A stretch of 64,000 bases of DNA from Emticicia sp051209875 (GCF_051209875.1 NZ_JBNTQY010000001.1:3410001-3474000); one strand, 5' to 3'; counted from the first letter of the stretch, positions 25,686 to 34,756 are shown. The notes: generated by a model from the letters alone, not told the origin. Translations and numbers: made by a program.

Positions 25686-25757
25686 AGTGAATGTGTGATT
25701 TGTAAATGATAAAAAATAAATCACACATTCATTCAATCACCAATCACTCAATAAAAA
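25686..25757. repeat. Intergenic inverted repeat, AATCACACATTCA family (copy 2)
   Basis: TGAATGTGTGATTT (25688-25701) pairs perfectly with AAATCACACATTCA (25718-25731) around a 16-base loop. ATTCAATCACCAATCACTCA continues to the next start codon. AAATCACACATTCATTCAAT differs by one base from the copy at 11919-11938. Confidence 0.6.
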
Positions 25758-26129
25758 ATGTCCATTGAAGAAGCATATACTGCCCGAATTGTCAAAGAAG
25801 AAAATGAACTTTTATTCTCACGATTCAATCGTCTGAATAATGACCTATTTTCTTTCAATGCACATGCGAAAGATGAAATTTTGGCATTAAAATCGCAGGT
25901 ACGTAATTTGACCAAAACAATACAAGAAAAAGACTTTGAAATAAAAAAACTTCAAGAAAGACTAAAAAAACAAGATTTTCTTGAAAAAAGTAAAGAAATT
26001 CAAAAAGAAAGTGTTAAAATTGTATCGAATAAGATTCAAAAGTCAAAAGACAGCGTAGAATTAAAGAAAACGATTGCGGAATTAATAAAAGAGATTGATG
26101 TGTGCGTTGCATTATTGGACGAATATTAG
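25758..26129 (+). CDS. Coiled-coil protein encoded upstream of zapA
   Basis: A 123-residue soluble protein that is almost all heptad-like helix (about residues 35-105, rich in K, E, L and I, such as VRNLTKTIQEKDFEIKKLQE). It has no signal peptide or known domain. It is 45 bp upstream of zapA on the same strand, so a role with ZapA and FtsZ in division is a fair guess by context and shape (ZapB is a small coiled-coil partner of ZapA in E. coli), but sequence homology to ZapB is not evident. Confidence 0.75.
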   Translation: MSIEEAYTARIVKEENELLFSRFNRLNNDLFSFNAHAKDEILALKSQVRNLTKTIQEKDFEIKKLQERLKKQDFLEKSKEIQKESVKIVSNKIQKSKDSVELKKTIAELIKEIDVCVALLDEY

Positions 26130-26174
26130 TTGGAAAAAGTAAATAGCTAAGTAAATTAATGACGAAAAGTAAAA

Positions 26175-26471
26175 ATGGCCGAGTCTGAGAAATTAGAAAT
26201 AGGGTTGAAAGTAATGAGTCGGGTCATTACTCTTCGGATTCAACCCGAAATGGAGCCTTATTTTCGTAAAGCAGCCACTTTAGTTAACCAACGTATCAAT
26301 TCGTTTACCAAAAACCACAGTGGCGGGGAAATGGATTCTTGGGATTTTTTGATTACCGTTGCCATTGAAGGAATGGTAGAATCACAAAAAAATCAAGATA
26401 AATATAGACTTTTGCAACAATCACTTGATAAGAGGCTCAACGACCTTGATAATCGTCTAACTCTAAATTAA
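26175..26471 (+). CDS. zapA: Cell division protein ZapA
   Basis: A 98-residue FtsZ-ring stabiliser. The N-terminal domain (VMSRVITLRIQPEMEPYFRKAATLVNQRIN by content) has the ZapA beta-strand/helix pattern, and the C-terminal half is a coiled coil (RLLQQSLDKRLNDLDNRL). Length is normal for the family. It sits between the coiled-coil gene and rny, the usual Bacteroidota layout. Confidence 0.88.
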   Translation: MAESEKLEIGLKVMSRVITLRIQPEMEPYFRKAATLVNQRINSFTKNHSGGEMDSWDFLITVAIEGMVESQKNQDKYRLLQQSLDKRLNDLDNRLTLN

Positions 26472-26533
26472 TAGAAATCATTGAATAAAATATCGTAATT
26501 TTTAACTTAATAACATCAACAAACTTACGATTA

Positions 26534-26661
26534 TTAGACTCATTTTTGATTAATATTCACTTCCAGTTTTCTCTTTTTCTCCTCATTTGTCTTGGCTTTT
26601 CGCTCGGAGACTATTGATTTTTCATTAGTTTCAAACCAAACCGCTGCTGCGGATTGTCTAA
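26534..26661 (+). ncRNA. Candidate structured RNA between zapA and rny (6S-like position)
   Basis: TTAGAC (26534-26539) and GTCTAA (26656-26661) close a region of about 128 bases. Inside are TCTCC/GGAGA (26578-26582 with 26606-26610), a 7-bp stem GAGACTA/TAGTTTC (26607-26613 with 26626-26632, one wobble) that overlaps the former, and CCGC-TGCT-GCGG (26641-26652). In E. coli the 6S RNA gene lies just after zapA, and 6S-like RNAs exist in Bacteroidota. This identity is inference only, and a structured rny leader is the alternative. Confidence 0.3.
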
Positions 26662-26694
26662 ATTATTTTTAAAATTTTTAAAAAATTTTCCGAA

Positions 26695-28302
26695 ATGTCA
26701 AATATTATACCCGTTCTTTTCGCAGCCCTACTGGCATTGGTAGTAGGTTATTTTGTGGGAAGAGCCTTACTCAAAAAAACATTCCAAAGCAAAGAAGCTG
26801 ACGGAGAAATGCGTGCGAATGAACTTTTAAAAACTGCTCAACAAACGGCTGAAAACATTAAAAAAGATAAAATGTTGGAAGCAAAAGAACATTTTTTGAA
26901 ACTGAAAACTGAATTTGAAGACGAGTCGAACAAACGTAAAAACATTATTTTACAAAATGAGCAACGAGTCAAACAAATGGAGCAACAAGCTGCTCAGACC
27001 AAACAACAAGCTCAGCAATTAGAACAACAGAATATTCGCCGAGAAAAAGAATTAGAATTGCTTCAAGCAAAACTTACTGAGCAAACTGAGGCTGCAACAA
27101 AACAAATAGAAGCAGCTACCAAACGTAAAGAAGAAGCTGACAAAATGCTCCAACAACAAGTGGAGCAATTAGAAAAAATAGCTAATCTGACTGCTGACCA
27201 AGCAAAACAACAATTGATTGATGCCATCAAAGGTGAGGCAGAAACGAGAGCTTCTGGTTTTATTAAACAAACTATTGAAGAAGCGAAGTTAACCGCAACA
27301 AAAGAATCTAAGAAAATTATTATTGAAACCATCCAGAGAACCGCTGCAGAACAAGCAATCGAAAACTGTGTTTCGGTATTTAATATAGAAGGTGATGAAA
27401 TTAAAGGTAAAGTGATTGGACGTGAAGGGCGTAATATTCGAGCTTTAGAGGCTGCTACAGGTGTTGAAGTGATCGTAGATGATACACCAGAAGCAATTGT
27501 GATCTCAAGTTTTGATCCTGTTCGTCGTGAAATTGCACGTCTTTCTCTCCATCGTTTGGTGCAAGATGGACGTATCCACCCTGCAAGAATTGAAGAGGTG
27601 GTTGCTAAAACTAAAAAAGATATTGAGAACGAAATCAATGAAATTGGTGAACGTACAGTTATTGATTTGGGCGTACATGGTTTGCACCCGGATTTGATTC
27701 GTATGATTGGTAGAATGCGTTTCCGCTCTTCTTATGGACAAAATCTACTTCAGCACTCTCGTGAAGTTGCCAAAATGTGTGCGACAATGGCATCAGAATT
27801 AGGACTGAACGCTAAGTTAGCCAAACGTGCTGGATTGCTACATGATATTGGTAAAGTATGGCACGAAGAGCAAGAATTGCCTCATGCACTTTTAGGAATG
27901 GAATTAGCAAAAAAATACAAAGAACATCCAGAAGTTATCAATGCCATTGGTGCTCACCACGATGAAATTGAAATGACTTCGATGATTTCACCAATCATTC
28001 AGATTTGTGACTCTATTTCTGGTTCACGACCTGGTGCAAGACGTGAAATGATGGAATCTTATGTGCAACGTTTAAGAGATTTAGAGGAATTGGCTCTGGC
28101 GTTTAATGGTGTTGAAAAGTGTTACGCGATTCAAGCTGGTCGTGAATTACGTGTGATTGTAGATTCTGAAAATGTGACAGATGAAATTGCTGGAAAATTA
28201 TCTTTTGATATTTCACAAAAAATAGAGAAAGAAATGCAATATCCAGGGCAGATAAAAGTAACAGTCATCCGTGAAATGAGAAGCGTAGCTTATGCTAAAT
28301 AG
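26695..28302 (+). CDS. rny: Ribonuclease Y
   Basis: Membrane-anchored endoribonuclease of 535 residues that initiates mRNA decay. The N-terminal helix (residues 4-24) is followed by a long coiled coil (about 25-200) rich in Q, E and K. A KH RNA-binding domain has GKVIGREGRNIRALEAATG, and the HD domain has AGLLHDIGKVWHEE and GAHHDEIE metal residues. All parts are in normal order and the length is typical. The coding strand has the hairpin terminator directly after. Confidence 0.95.
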   Translation: MSNIIPVLFAALLALVVGYFVGRALLKKTFQSKEADGEMRANELLKTAQQTAENIKKDKMLEAKEHFLKLKTEFEDESNKRKNIILQNEQRVKQMEQQAAQTKQQAQQLEQQNIRREKELELLQAKLTEQTEAATKQIEAATKRKEEADKMLQQQVEQLEKIANLTADQAKQQLIDAIKGEAETRASGFIKQTIEEAKLTATKESKKIIIETIQRTAAEQAIENCVSVFNIEGDEIKGKVIGREGRNIRALEAATGVEVIVDDTPEAIVISSFDPVRREIARLSLHRLVQDGRIHPARIEEVVAKTKKDIENEINEIGERTVIDLGVHGLHPDLIRMIGRMRFRSSYGQNLLQHSREVAKMCATMASELGLNAKLAKRAGLLHDIGKVWHEEQELPHALLGMELAKKYKEHPEVINAIGAHHDEIEMTSMISPIIQICDSISGSRPGARREMMESYVQRLRDLEELALAFNGVEKCYAIQAGRELRVIVDSENVTDEIAGKLSFDISQKIEKEMQYPGQIKVTVIREMRSVAYAK

Positions 28303-28319
28303 ACTCAAATAATTTTTTT

Positions 28320-28350
28320 AAGGCGATACTTCACAGTATCGCCTTTTTTA
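28320..28350 (+). terminator. Intrinsic terminator of rny
   Basis: AAGGCGATACT (28320-28330) and AGTATCGCCTT (28335-28345) pair perfectly around TCAC and are followed by more T, 18 bp after the rny stop. Confidence 0.93.
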
Positions 28351-28509
28351 TTGTCAAATGGTTCATAGTTTCTCATAATAGTAGATATTTAACCATTGAT
28401 CGATTCTAATATTTTTCCAAATATTACAAATCCATGTTTTTTTAAGAAAAAATCAAGAAAATATTAGTGACCTTTTCAAAATTTCCATATTTTTTTTTGA
28501 AATCTCAAA

Positions 28510-29259
28510 ATGTCTATTAAATTTGATTACTCAACAAACGCTAATACTATGAACAAGTTATCAGAAACATGGATAGTAGATGGTACTATTGATTTTGAAG
28601 TAAAAAAATATACCTTATTGGCTTATCTACAAAAAGTCAAAGAGTGTTTTGATGAAAATAAGATTTATCCTCAACTTTCCGACTTATTTTTTCACTACAA
28701 TAATTTGACTTCCCTAAAGTCAAACAAAAACTACCTTAAAGAACAATTTCCTAAACGTTTAACTGGAATTCAAATTGAGAATTTAGAATTAATCTATGAA
28801 GAGATGATTGCTGATAATACTTTGATGCTTGAAATTGAAGAAATAATGCACTATGCTACTCAGAGATTTAAAAATGCCATTTCAGTAGGTAATGAAATTT
28901 GTAGTTTCGTTGAAAGTAAATTAGCAATCAATCCAATCGGCATAATGCCTCTCAAACTCGATGAAGGATATTTCTTCTTGAGTGCAGGGAAAAAGCATAG
29001 TACAAGAGTCTATTCCTACAGATTGACTCTTTTTGAAAGACATAGTGAAAAATATAGATCTCTTAGCACTACATTTATTTCAGAATGGGAACGTAATTTT
29101 GTAAATAGCTATGAAAATATCAAGCTAAATCTTATTAAAGTTCAAAAAAACATGCCTCATCCAGCCGTTTATGCCATCGAAACTGAATTGTCTTTCCCTT
29201 TGGAAGAAACATTATTGCCCGTTGCCAAACGAACTTTAGTACAACATATTAGCAAATAA
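28510..29259 (+). CDS. Protein of unknown function
   Basis: I do not recognise this 249-residue protein. It has no signal peptide, membrane segment or obvious motif. The N-terminal half is predicted mainly helical, and the C-terminal half has beta-strand patches (GIMPLKLDEGYFFLSAGKKHS; VYSYRLTLFERHSEKYRSL). The length, normal codon use, clean start at 28510 and flanking terminators on both sides show it is a real one-gene unit. A short in-frame extension is absent. Confidence 0.75.
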   Translation: MSIKFDYSTNANTMNKLSETWIVDGTIDFEVKKYTLLAYLQKVKECFDENKIYPQLSDLFFHYNNLTSLKSNKNYLKEQFPKRLTGIQIENLELIYEEMIADNTLMLEIEEIMHYATQRFKNAISVGNEICSFVESKLAINPIGIMPLKLDEGYFFLSAGKKHSTRVYSYRLTLFERHSEKYRSLSTTFISEWERNFVNSYENIKLNLIKVQKNMPHPAVYAIETELSFPLEETLLPVAKRTLVQHISK

Positions 29260-29273
29260 TTTTTTTACTATAA

Positions 29274-29305
29274 AAAAAGACCTTTCATTGCTGAAAGGTC
29301 TTTTT
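29274..29305. terminator. Bidirectional terminator between convergent genes
   Basis: AAAAAGACCTTTC (29274-29286) pairs perfectly with GAAAGGTCTTTTT (29293-29305) around ATTGCT. It lies between the plus-strand unknown gene and minus-strand infB and has A and T runs for both strands. Confidence 0.93.
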
Positions 29306-29325
29306 ATTATCTCCTAAGTTGTTAA

Positions 29326-32300
29326 TTACAACTTACGTTTTACTTCTTTGATTTCAAAGCTTTCAAGTGTATCACCTACTTCGATTTCATTGAAACCTTT
29401 TAAGCTCATACCACATTCAAAGCCATATTTCACTTCATTTACATCATCTTTGAAACGTTTCAATTGTTGTATTTCACCTTCATGAATAACGATCCCGTCA
29501 CGTATCAATCTGACTTTGTTATTTCGTTTGAAGTTTCCATCAGTCACATAACAACCTGCGATTGTACCAACTTTAGAGATTTTGAATACTTCACGAACTT
29601 CAATTGTACCAACAATTGTTTCTTCTTCCTTCGGAGCTAATAAACCTTCCATCGCATCACGAATCTCGTTTATCGCATCATAAATGATTGAATATAAGCG
29701 AATTTCAATTTCTTCTTGGTCTGCAATCTTGCGAGCATTAGTTGAAGGGCGAACTTGGAAACCAATCACAATTGCATCAGCAGTAGAAGCAAGCAAAACA
29801 TCAGATTCAGAAATTTGACCAACTCCTTTATGGATAATTGCTACTTGAACTTCATCGGTTGAAAGTTTCAATAATGAATCCGAAAGTGCCTCTACTGAAC
29901 CATCCACGTCACCTTTCACAATTACGTTTAATTGATGGAATGTTCCAATAGCCTTTCTACGTCCGATTTCCTCCAATGTAATATGCTTTTTAGCACGAAT
30001 ACTTTGTTCACGATGAATTTGCTCACGTTTGTTTGCAATATCACGAGCTTCACGCTCAGTATCCATTACATTGAATCTATCACCTGCTTGAGGAGCACCT
30101 GGTAATCCAAGCACCTGTACTGGTGTTGATGGGCCGGCAGACTTGATTCTTGCACCAGTTGCATCAACCATTGCTTTTACACGTCCAAAATATTGACCTG
30201 CCAATATCACATCACCTACTTTTAAGGTTCCATTTTGAACCAAAACGGTTGTAACATATCCACGACCTTTATCCAAAGACGCTTCAACTACAGTTCCTAC
30301 AGAAGTTCTATCTGGGTTCGCCTTCAAGTCAAGTAATTCGGCTTCAAGCAAAACTTTATCAAGCAATTCATTGATACCAATACCTTTTTTGGCAGATACT
30401 TCTTGTTCTTGATACTTACCACCCCAACTTTCAACTAAAATATTTTCTTTAGCTAAATCTTCACGAATTTTTGCAGGATTTGCACCTACTTTATCAATTT
30501 TATTGATAGCAAATACAATTGGCACGCCAGCATTTTGTGCATGGTTGATAGCCTCACGGGTTTGAGGCATCACACTATCATCGGCAGCTACTACAACTAT
30601 TACAATATCAGTGACTTTCGCACCTCTGGCACGCATGGCAGTAAATGCTTCGTGACCAGGTGTATCAAGGAATGATATTTTCTTGCCTTTATTTGGACCT
30701 TCATTGATTTCAACATCATAAGCTCCGATATGCTGAGTGATACCTCCAGCCTCGCCTGAAGCTACCTTCGTACGGCGAATATAATCAAGTAATGAAGTTT
30801 TACCATGATCAACGTGACCCATAATGGTTACAATTGGAGCTCTTGGTAATAAATCTTCATCCGCATCTTCTTTTTCGATGGTATCCACTTTTATCTCTTC
30901 TTCGGCAGAGATAAACTGTACATCATAATCAAAATCAAGAGCAAGCATTTGGATTGCTTCTGCATCAAGTCTTTGGTTGATTGATACAAACATACCCATT
31001 TTCATGGCTGCAGAAATAACCTCCGTAACTGAGACATCCATCAATGAAGCCAATTCGGCAGCAGAGATAAATTCGGTTACTTTCAAGATATTGCTTTCTT
31101 CTTGCTCTTGAAGTACACGTTGTTCTTCTTGGTCGGCACGAGACTTACGTTTGTCTTTACGGTATTTTGCTCCAAAGTCAGGGCCTTTGGTTTGCATACG
31201 AGCCATCGTTTGTTTGATTTGCTCTTTTACCTGTACTTGCGAAACCTCTTCACGACGCTCTTTTTTCTTCTTAACATCAGCTTTTTTAGGTGACTCGGTA
31301 GTTTTCGCTACGCCAGTCGCTGCTGGGCCTGAAGTTTTTGGTTTATTTACTACAACATCTCCATTAGCACTATTGACTTTCTCTCCACGTTTCACACGCT
31401 TACGTTTACGCTTGCGTTTTTCTTCATTACTCAATGCTTTTTTCTCAACTGGCAATTCAATTCGACCTAAGACCTTTAAACCTTGAAGTTTTTCGCCTCT
31501 TGCTTGAATTAATTCAGGCTCGATGAAATCTTCAATGATAGGAATTTCTTTCTTAGGTGGTGGTGGTGGAACTGGTCTTTGCTCAGCTTTATGCGGAGGA
31601 CGTTGGTCATTTCTTTGTTGTGGTTGTCCACCTTGTCCTTGCGGTCTCTGTTGTCCTTGACCTTGAGGTCTTTGTTGATTATCCTGCTTCTGATAAGGAG
31701 GACGATTATCTTGTCTTTGTGGTTCTTGCTGACGACGTTGTTCATTTGGTTTTTGTTCAAACTTTGGCGGCTCAACAACAACTTTTGGAACTTCTACTTT
31801 CGGCAGCTCTACAACTGGCTTTGACTCTTCAACCACTGGTTTTGGCGTTTCAGCCACAGGTTTTACTTCTTCGACAATTGCCTTTGGAGCTTCAACCACT
31901 GGTTTTGGTGCTTCAACAACAATCGGTGTTTTAGCAATTTCTACAACTGGCTCAGCTTTTACAGGTTCTTTAGGAGTTTCAACGACTACCTTTGGTTGTT
32001 CAACAACAACTGGTTTTGGCGTTTCAACTTCCGATATTTTTTGCTCAACTTTAGGAGCAACCACAACTGGTTCGACCTTCACAGGCTCAACAGGTGGAGG
32101 AGTTGGCTTTTTGTCTAAATCAATTTTGCCAAGAATAGTGACCCCTTGTAATTTGTTTTCTACACGAATTACTTCTGGTTCAGCTTGTACAATTGGCGTT
32201 TTTTCGACAACTGGTTCTACTTTTTTCTCTTCAACTTTAGATTGATCACGGAAATAAAGTATATCAGAATTACCCGATGAAGCTTTATTTTCCTCAACAG

Positions 32301-32502
32301 ATTTAGGTGCTGTACCATCTTCAAGCAAAGAAGTATTGTTATATTCTTTTGAGAGAATATTTAACTGCTCAGAGTTGAGTTTGGCGTTTGGATTATTTTC
32401 AATACGAATTCCTTTTACGGCAAGCTTTTCGACGATAGTAACGATACCAACGTTGAGTTTCTTAGCTGCAAGGCTGAGTCGCATTTCTTTTTGTTCTGTC
32501 AT
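29326..32502 (-). CDS. infB: Translation initiation factor IF-2
   Basis: GTPase of 1058 residues that places initiator tRNA on the ribosome. The N-terminal IF2N segment (residues 1-55) is followed by a low-complexity region of about 350 residues. That region is rich in V, E, P and K (repeated PVVE-PK blocks) and then in Q, R and P (QRPQGQGQQ). A basic region and a second IF2N follow. The G domain starts at about residue 560 with GHVDHGKT, DTPGHE, NKID and SAK, then domains II-IV to the end. The extended N-terminus is common in Bacteroidota. It is the last gene of the rimP-nusA-infB series. Confidence 0.97.
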   Translation of the reverse strand: MTEQKEMRLSLAAKKLNVGIVTIVEKLAVKGIRIENNPNAKLNSEQLNILSKEYNNTSLLEDGTAPKSVEENKASSGNSDILYFRDQSKVEEKKVEPVVEKTPIVQAEPEVIRVENKLQGVTILGKIDLDKKPTPPPVEPVKVEPVVVAPKVEQKISEVETPKPVVVEQPKVVVETPKEPVKAEPVVEIAKTPIVVEAPKPVVEAPKAIVEEVKPVAETPKPVVEESKPVVELPKVEVPKVVVEPPKFEQKPNEQRRQQEPQRQDNRPPYQKQDNQQRPQGQGQQRPQGQGGQPQQRNDQRPPHKAEQRPVPPPPPKKEIPIIEDFIEPELIQARGEKLQGLKVLGRIELPVEKKALSNEEKRKRKRKRVKRGEKVNSANGDVVVNKPKTSGPAATGVAKTTESPKKADVKKKKERREEVSQVQVKEQIKQTMARMQTKGPDFGAKYRKDKRKSRADQEEQRVLQEQEESNILKVTEFISAAELASLMDVSVTEVISAAMKMGMFVSINQRLDAEAIQMLALDFDYDVQFISAEEEIKVDTIEKEDADEDLLPRAPIVTIMGHVDHGKTSLLDYIRRTKVASGEAGGITQHIGAYDVEINEGPNKGKKISFLDTPGHEAFTAMRARGAKVTDIVIVVVAADDSVMPQTREAINHAQNAGVPIVFAINKIDKVGANPAKIREDLAKENILVESWGGKYQEQEVSAKKGIGINELLDKVLLEAELLDLKANPDRTSVGTVVEASLDKGRGYVTTVLVQNGTLKVGDVILAGQYFGRVKAMVDATGARIKSAGPSTPVQVLGLPGAPQAGDRFNVMDTEREARDIANKREQIHREQSIRAKKHITLEEIGRRKAIGTFHQLNVIVKGDVDGSVEALSDSLLKLSTDEVQVAIIHKGVGQISESDVLLASTADAIVIGFQVRPSTNARKIADQEEIEIRLYSIIYDAINEIRDAMEGLLAPKEEETIVGTIEVREVFKISKVGTIAGCYVTDGNFKRNNKVRLIRDGIVIHEGEIQQLKRFKDDVNEVKYGFECGMSLKGFNEIEVGDTLESFEIKEVKRKL

Positions 32503-32782
32503 AAATTGATTATAAAAATCGGTTTTTGTTATCCATTACTGGACTATTTCTTTACTAATTGTGAACGGATGAAATAGACAATCAGGAATCTATATACATC
32601 ACTATTTGATAGGTTAGAAACCTATAAGTAGCAAAATTCAAACAATCGGCATTTCAGAATTTTATAATCAACTGATTATCAGGTTATTATTTTACATTCT
32701 TCATCTCGATTAGTTTTAAATTACTACTTAATAACCTTTCCAACGAATAATTTGACAGAAAGGTTTTATAAACTACACTCAT
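32503..32782. other. 280-bp gap between nusA and infB with hairpins
   Basis: Non-coding. It contains ATAGGTT-AGA-AACCTAT (32609-32625, perfect) and AACCTTT/AAAGGTT (32733-32739 with 32759-32765). No ORF or RNA gene is evident. Such a gap inside this operon may hold an additional promoter or processing site for infB. Confidence 0.4.
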
Positions 32783-34027
32783 TTATTCAAATTCTCTGCG
32801 TAATACTTCCATTACCTCTTCGATTGTCTCTTCTTCTAATTCAGTTCGGCGAGCAATATCTTCTTTTGAAATGGCCAAAACAGATTTAGCTGTATCAAGA
32901 CCGATTTTGCGGAATTCATCCAATACCCAATCTTCGATTTCATCAGAGAATTCAGACAAATCAACATCTTCCTCGTCTTCTTCACCTTCAATGTCTCTGA
33001 ATACGTCTAATTCCATCCCCACTAGTTTCCCTGCCAATTTGATATTCATACCGCCTTTACCAATTGCCAAAGAAACTTGATCTGGTTTCAAGTAAACAGC
33101 TACACGCTTACGCTCATTATCTACCTGAATATTACTAATCTTTGCAGGGCTTAATGCTCTTGAAATCAACAAGTTAAGATTATCGGTCCATTGAATAACG
33201 TCAATATTTTCGTTTTCCAATTCTCTAACAATTGTATGAATTCTTGAACCTTTCATCCCAACACAAGCTCCCACTGGATCGATACGATCATCGTAAGACT
33301 CAACTGCGACTTTGGCTCTCTCGCCTGGTTCACGAACAATTTTACGAACTGAAATAAGTCCATCCAAAATTTCTGGAATTTCTTGCTCAAACAAACGTTC
33401 CAAAAATACTGGTGAAGTTCGTGAAAGTGTAATTCTTGGTGTACCATTGTTCATTTCAACTTTATGAACAACAGCTTTGATACTTGAACCCTTTCTTGGT
33501 CTATCTTTTGGTATTTGCTCAGTTTTTGGTAAAACTAATTCGTTGCTTTCGCTATCTAAGCAAACAAATTCTTTTCCTAAAATTTGATATACTTCCACGA
33601 TAATTAATTCACCAACCAAGTCCTTATACTTCAAATAAAGCATTTCTTTTTCCAAATCTTTGATTTTTTGAATCAAAGTTTGGCGAGCTGTTTGCACTAC
33701 ACGACGACCGAAATCTTCTAATTTAACTTCATCAGCTACTTCTTCACCAATTTCGAAATCGGGTTGAATTTTTTGAGCCTCCGAAAGCATAATTTTATCA
33801 GTATCCCAAATATCTTCCGAGTTGTCATCAACGATTTCTCTTGTACGCCACATCTCCAAGTCACCGCTATCGGCATTGATGATGACATCAAAATTATGGT
33901 CTGAGCCAAATTTTTTACGAATCATTGTGCGAAAAACGTCTTCCAACACTTTAATCATGGTTGGTCGGTCGATGTTTTTTTCACGGGCAAATTCCGAAAA
34001 GGATGCTATTAACTCTCCACTGTGCAT
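32783..34027 (-). CDS. nusA: Transcription termination/antitermination factor NusA
   Basis: RNA-polymerase-associated protein of 414 residues. It has the N-terminal RNAP-binding domain (ELIASFSEFAREKNIDRP), an S1 domain (DRPRKGSSIKAVVHKVEMNN), and two KH domains (ERAKVAVESYDDRIDPVGACVGMKGSRI; PDQVSLAIGKGGMNIKLA). A short acidic C-terminal tail follows (EEEDEEDVDLSE). This is the standard domain order. It lies between rimP and infB on the minus strand. Confidence 0.95.
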   Translation of the reverse strand: MHSGELIASFSEFAREKNIDRPTMIKVLEDVFRTMIRKKFGSDHNFDVIINADSGDLEMWRTREIVDDNSEDIWDTDKIMLSEAQKIQPDFEIGEEVADEVKLEDFGRRVVQTARQTLIQKIKDLEKEMLYLKYKDLVGELIIVEVYQILGKEFVCLDSESNELVLPKTEQIPKDRPRKGSSIKAVVHKVEMNNGTPRITLSRTSPVFLERLFEQEIPEILDGLISVRKIVREPGERAKVAVESYDDRIDPVGACVGMKGSRIHTIVRELENENIDVIQWTDNLNLLISRALSPAKISNIQVDNERKRVAVYLKPDQVSLAIGKGGMNIKLAGKLVGMELDVFRDIEGEEDEEDVDLSEFSDEIEDWVLDEFRKIGLDTAKSVLAISKEDIARRTELEEETIEEVMEVLRREFE

Positions 34028-34033
34028 ATTTTG

Positions 34034-34075
34034 AATTAGTTCTGAGTTCTGAGTTTTGAGTGCTGAATGTAAAAA
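34034..34075. repeat. AGTTCTG-family word repeat upstream of nusA
   Basis: AATTAGTTCTGAGTTCTGAG and TTTTGAGTGCTGAATG lie between rimP and nusA. They match the strings at 4684-4726, 7938-8045 and 44247-44322. Non-coding, function unknown. Confidence 0.5.
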
Positions 34076-34137
34076 TGCTATTTATTTCTAAATTAGCTAA
34101 CATTTTTATGACCAAAAAACTCGTAAACCTCTTTATA

Positions 34138-34605
34138 TTATTTGAATGATATAATTACTTGTGATTCTTTTATAGTATCAAACGCAATACTCATTGGTAT
34201 TATTTCCTCTGTTTTCTTACGTTTTTTTTCTTCAATAATGGTAATCTTTTGGCTATCAACCTCTTCCAATTTTCCTTTAACAATCGTTCCGTTTTTGAGT
34301 GTTATTTGTAAGCTACGTCCAATATTTTTTCGATACATCCTTTCTGACTTCAACAAAACATCAACACCAGGCGACGACACTTCCAAAGTATATTTTTCAG
34401 GCATTATTTCATCTAAGCTTTCGCCTAATTGACGACTAATCGCCCGACATTCATCAATCTTAATTCCTTCATCAGAATCTAATAGAATGGTAACTTTACT
34501 ATTTAATTTCGATAAAGACACTTTAATATCAACCACAAAAAACTTATCATTTTCGAGAAGTGGTTGTAAAAGTTGTTCGATTTTTGATTTAACTTCAGTA
34601 TTCAT
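34138..34605 (-). CDS. rimP: Ribosome maturation factor RimP
   Basis: A 155-residue cytosolic protein needed for maturation of the 30S subunit. It matches the family along its length, with VVDIKVSLSKLNSKVTILLD, IDECRAISRQLGESLDE and LEVSSPGVDVLLKSERMYRKNIGR. The ATG at 34605 (MNTEVKSKIEQ) is preferred over an in-frame codon at 34626 that overlaps the hairpin region. It heads the rimP-nusA-infB series, a near-universal gene order. Confidence 0.93.
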   Translation of the reverse strand: MNTEVKSKIEQLLQPLLENDKFFVVDIKVSLSKLNSKVTILLDSDEGIKIDECRAISRQLGESLDEIMPEKYTLEVSSPGVDVLLKSERMYRKNIGRSLQITLKNGTIVKGKLEEVDSQKITIIEEKKRKKTEEIIPMSIAFDTIKESQVIISFK

Positions 34606-34629
34606 ATTTTGCGATAGCAATGACAAGAA

Positions 34630-34657
34630 AAAAAGGAGGGCTTCGCACCTCCTTTTT
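34630..34657 (-). terminator. Hairpin between the membrane-protein gene and rimP
   Basis: AAAAAGGAGG (34630-34639) pairs perfectly with CCTCCTTTTT (34648-34657). On the minus strand this is a terminator for the upstream gene or an attenuator ahead of rimP. Confidence 0.8.
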
Positions 34658-34756
34658 CACAATTCTACCGCAAATGTAGGTATTTATTTCCGTTTTTGCA
34701 AGTTTGATTACTATATTTTATTTGAATTATTAATTCAAATAGTATTCTCTGCTTTA

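Noticed and set aside
27063..27638. 191-codon minus-strand ORF inside rny
   Set aside because: Antisense shadow of the coiled-coil and KH region; no start context or family match, and rny is intact over it.
31509..31934. Several long ORFs opposite the low-complexity part of infB
   Set aside because: They are antisense shadows of the PVVE-PK and Q/R/P repeats; their composition is just the complement of those repeats.
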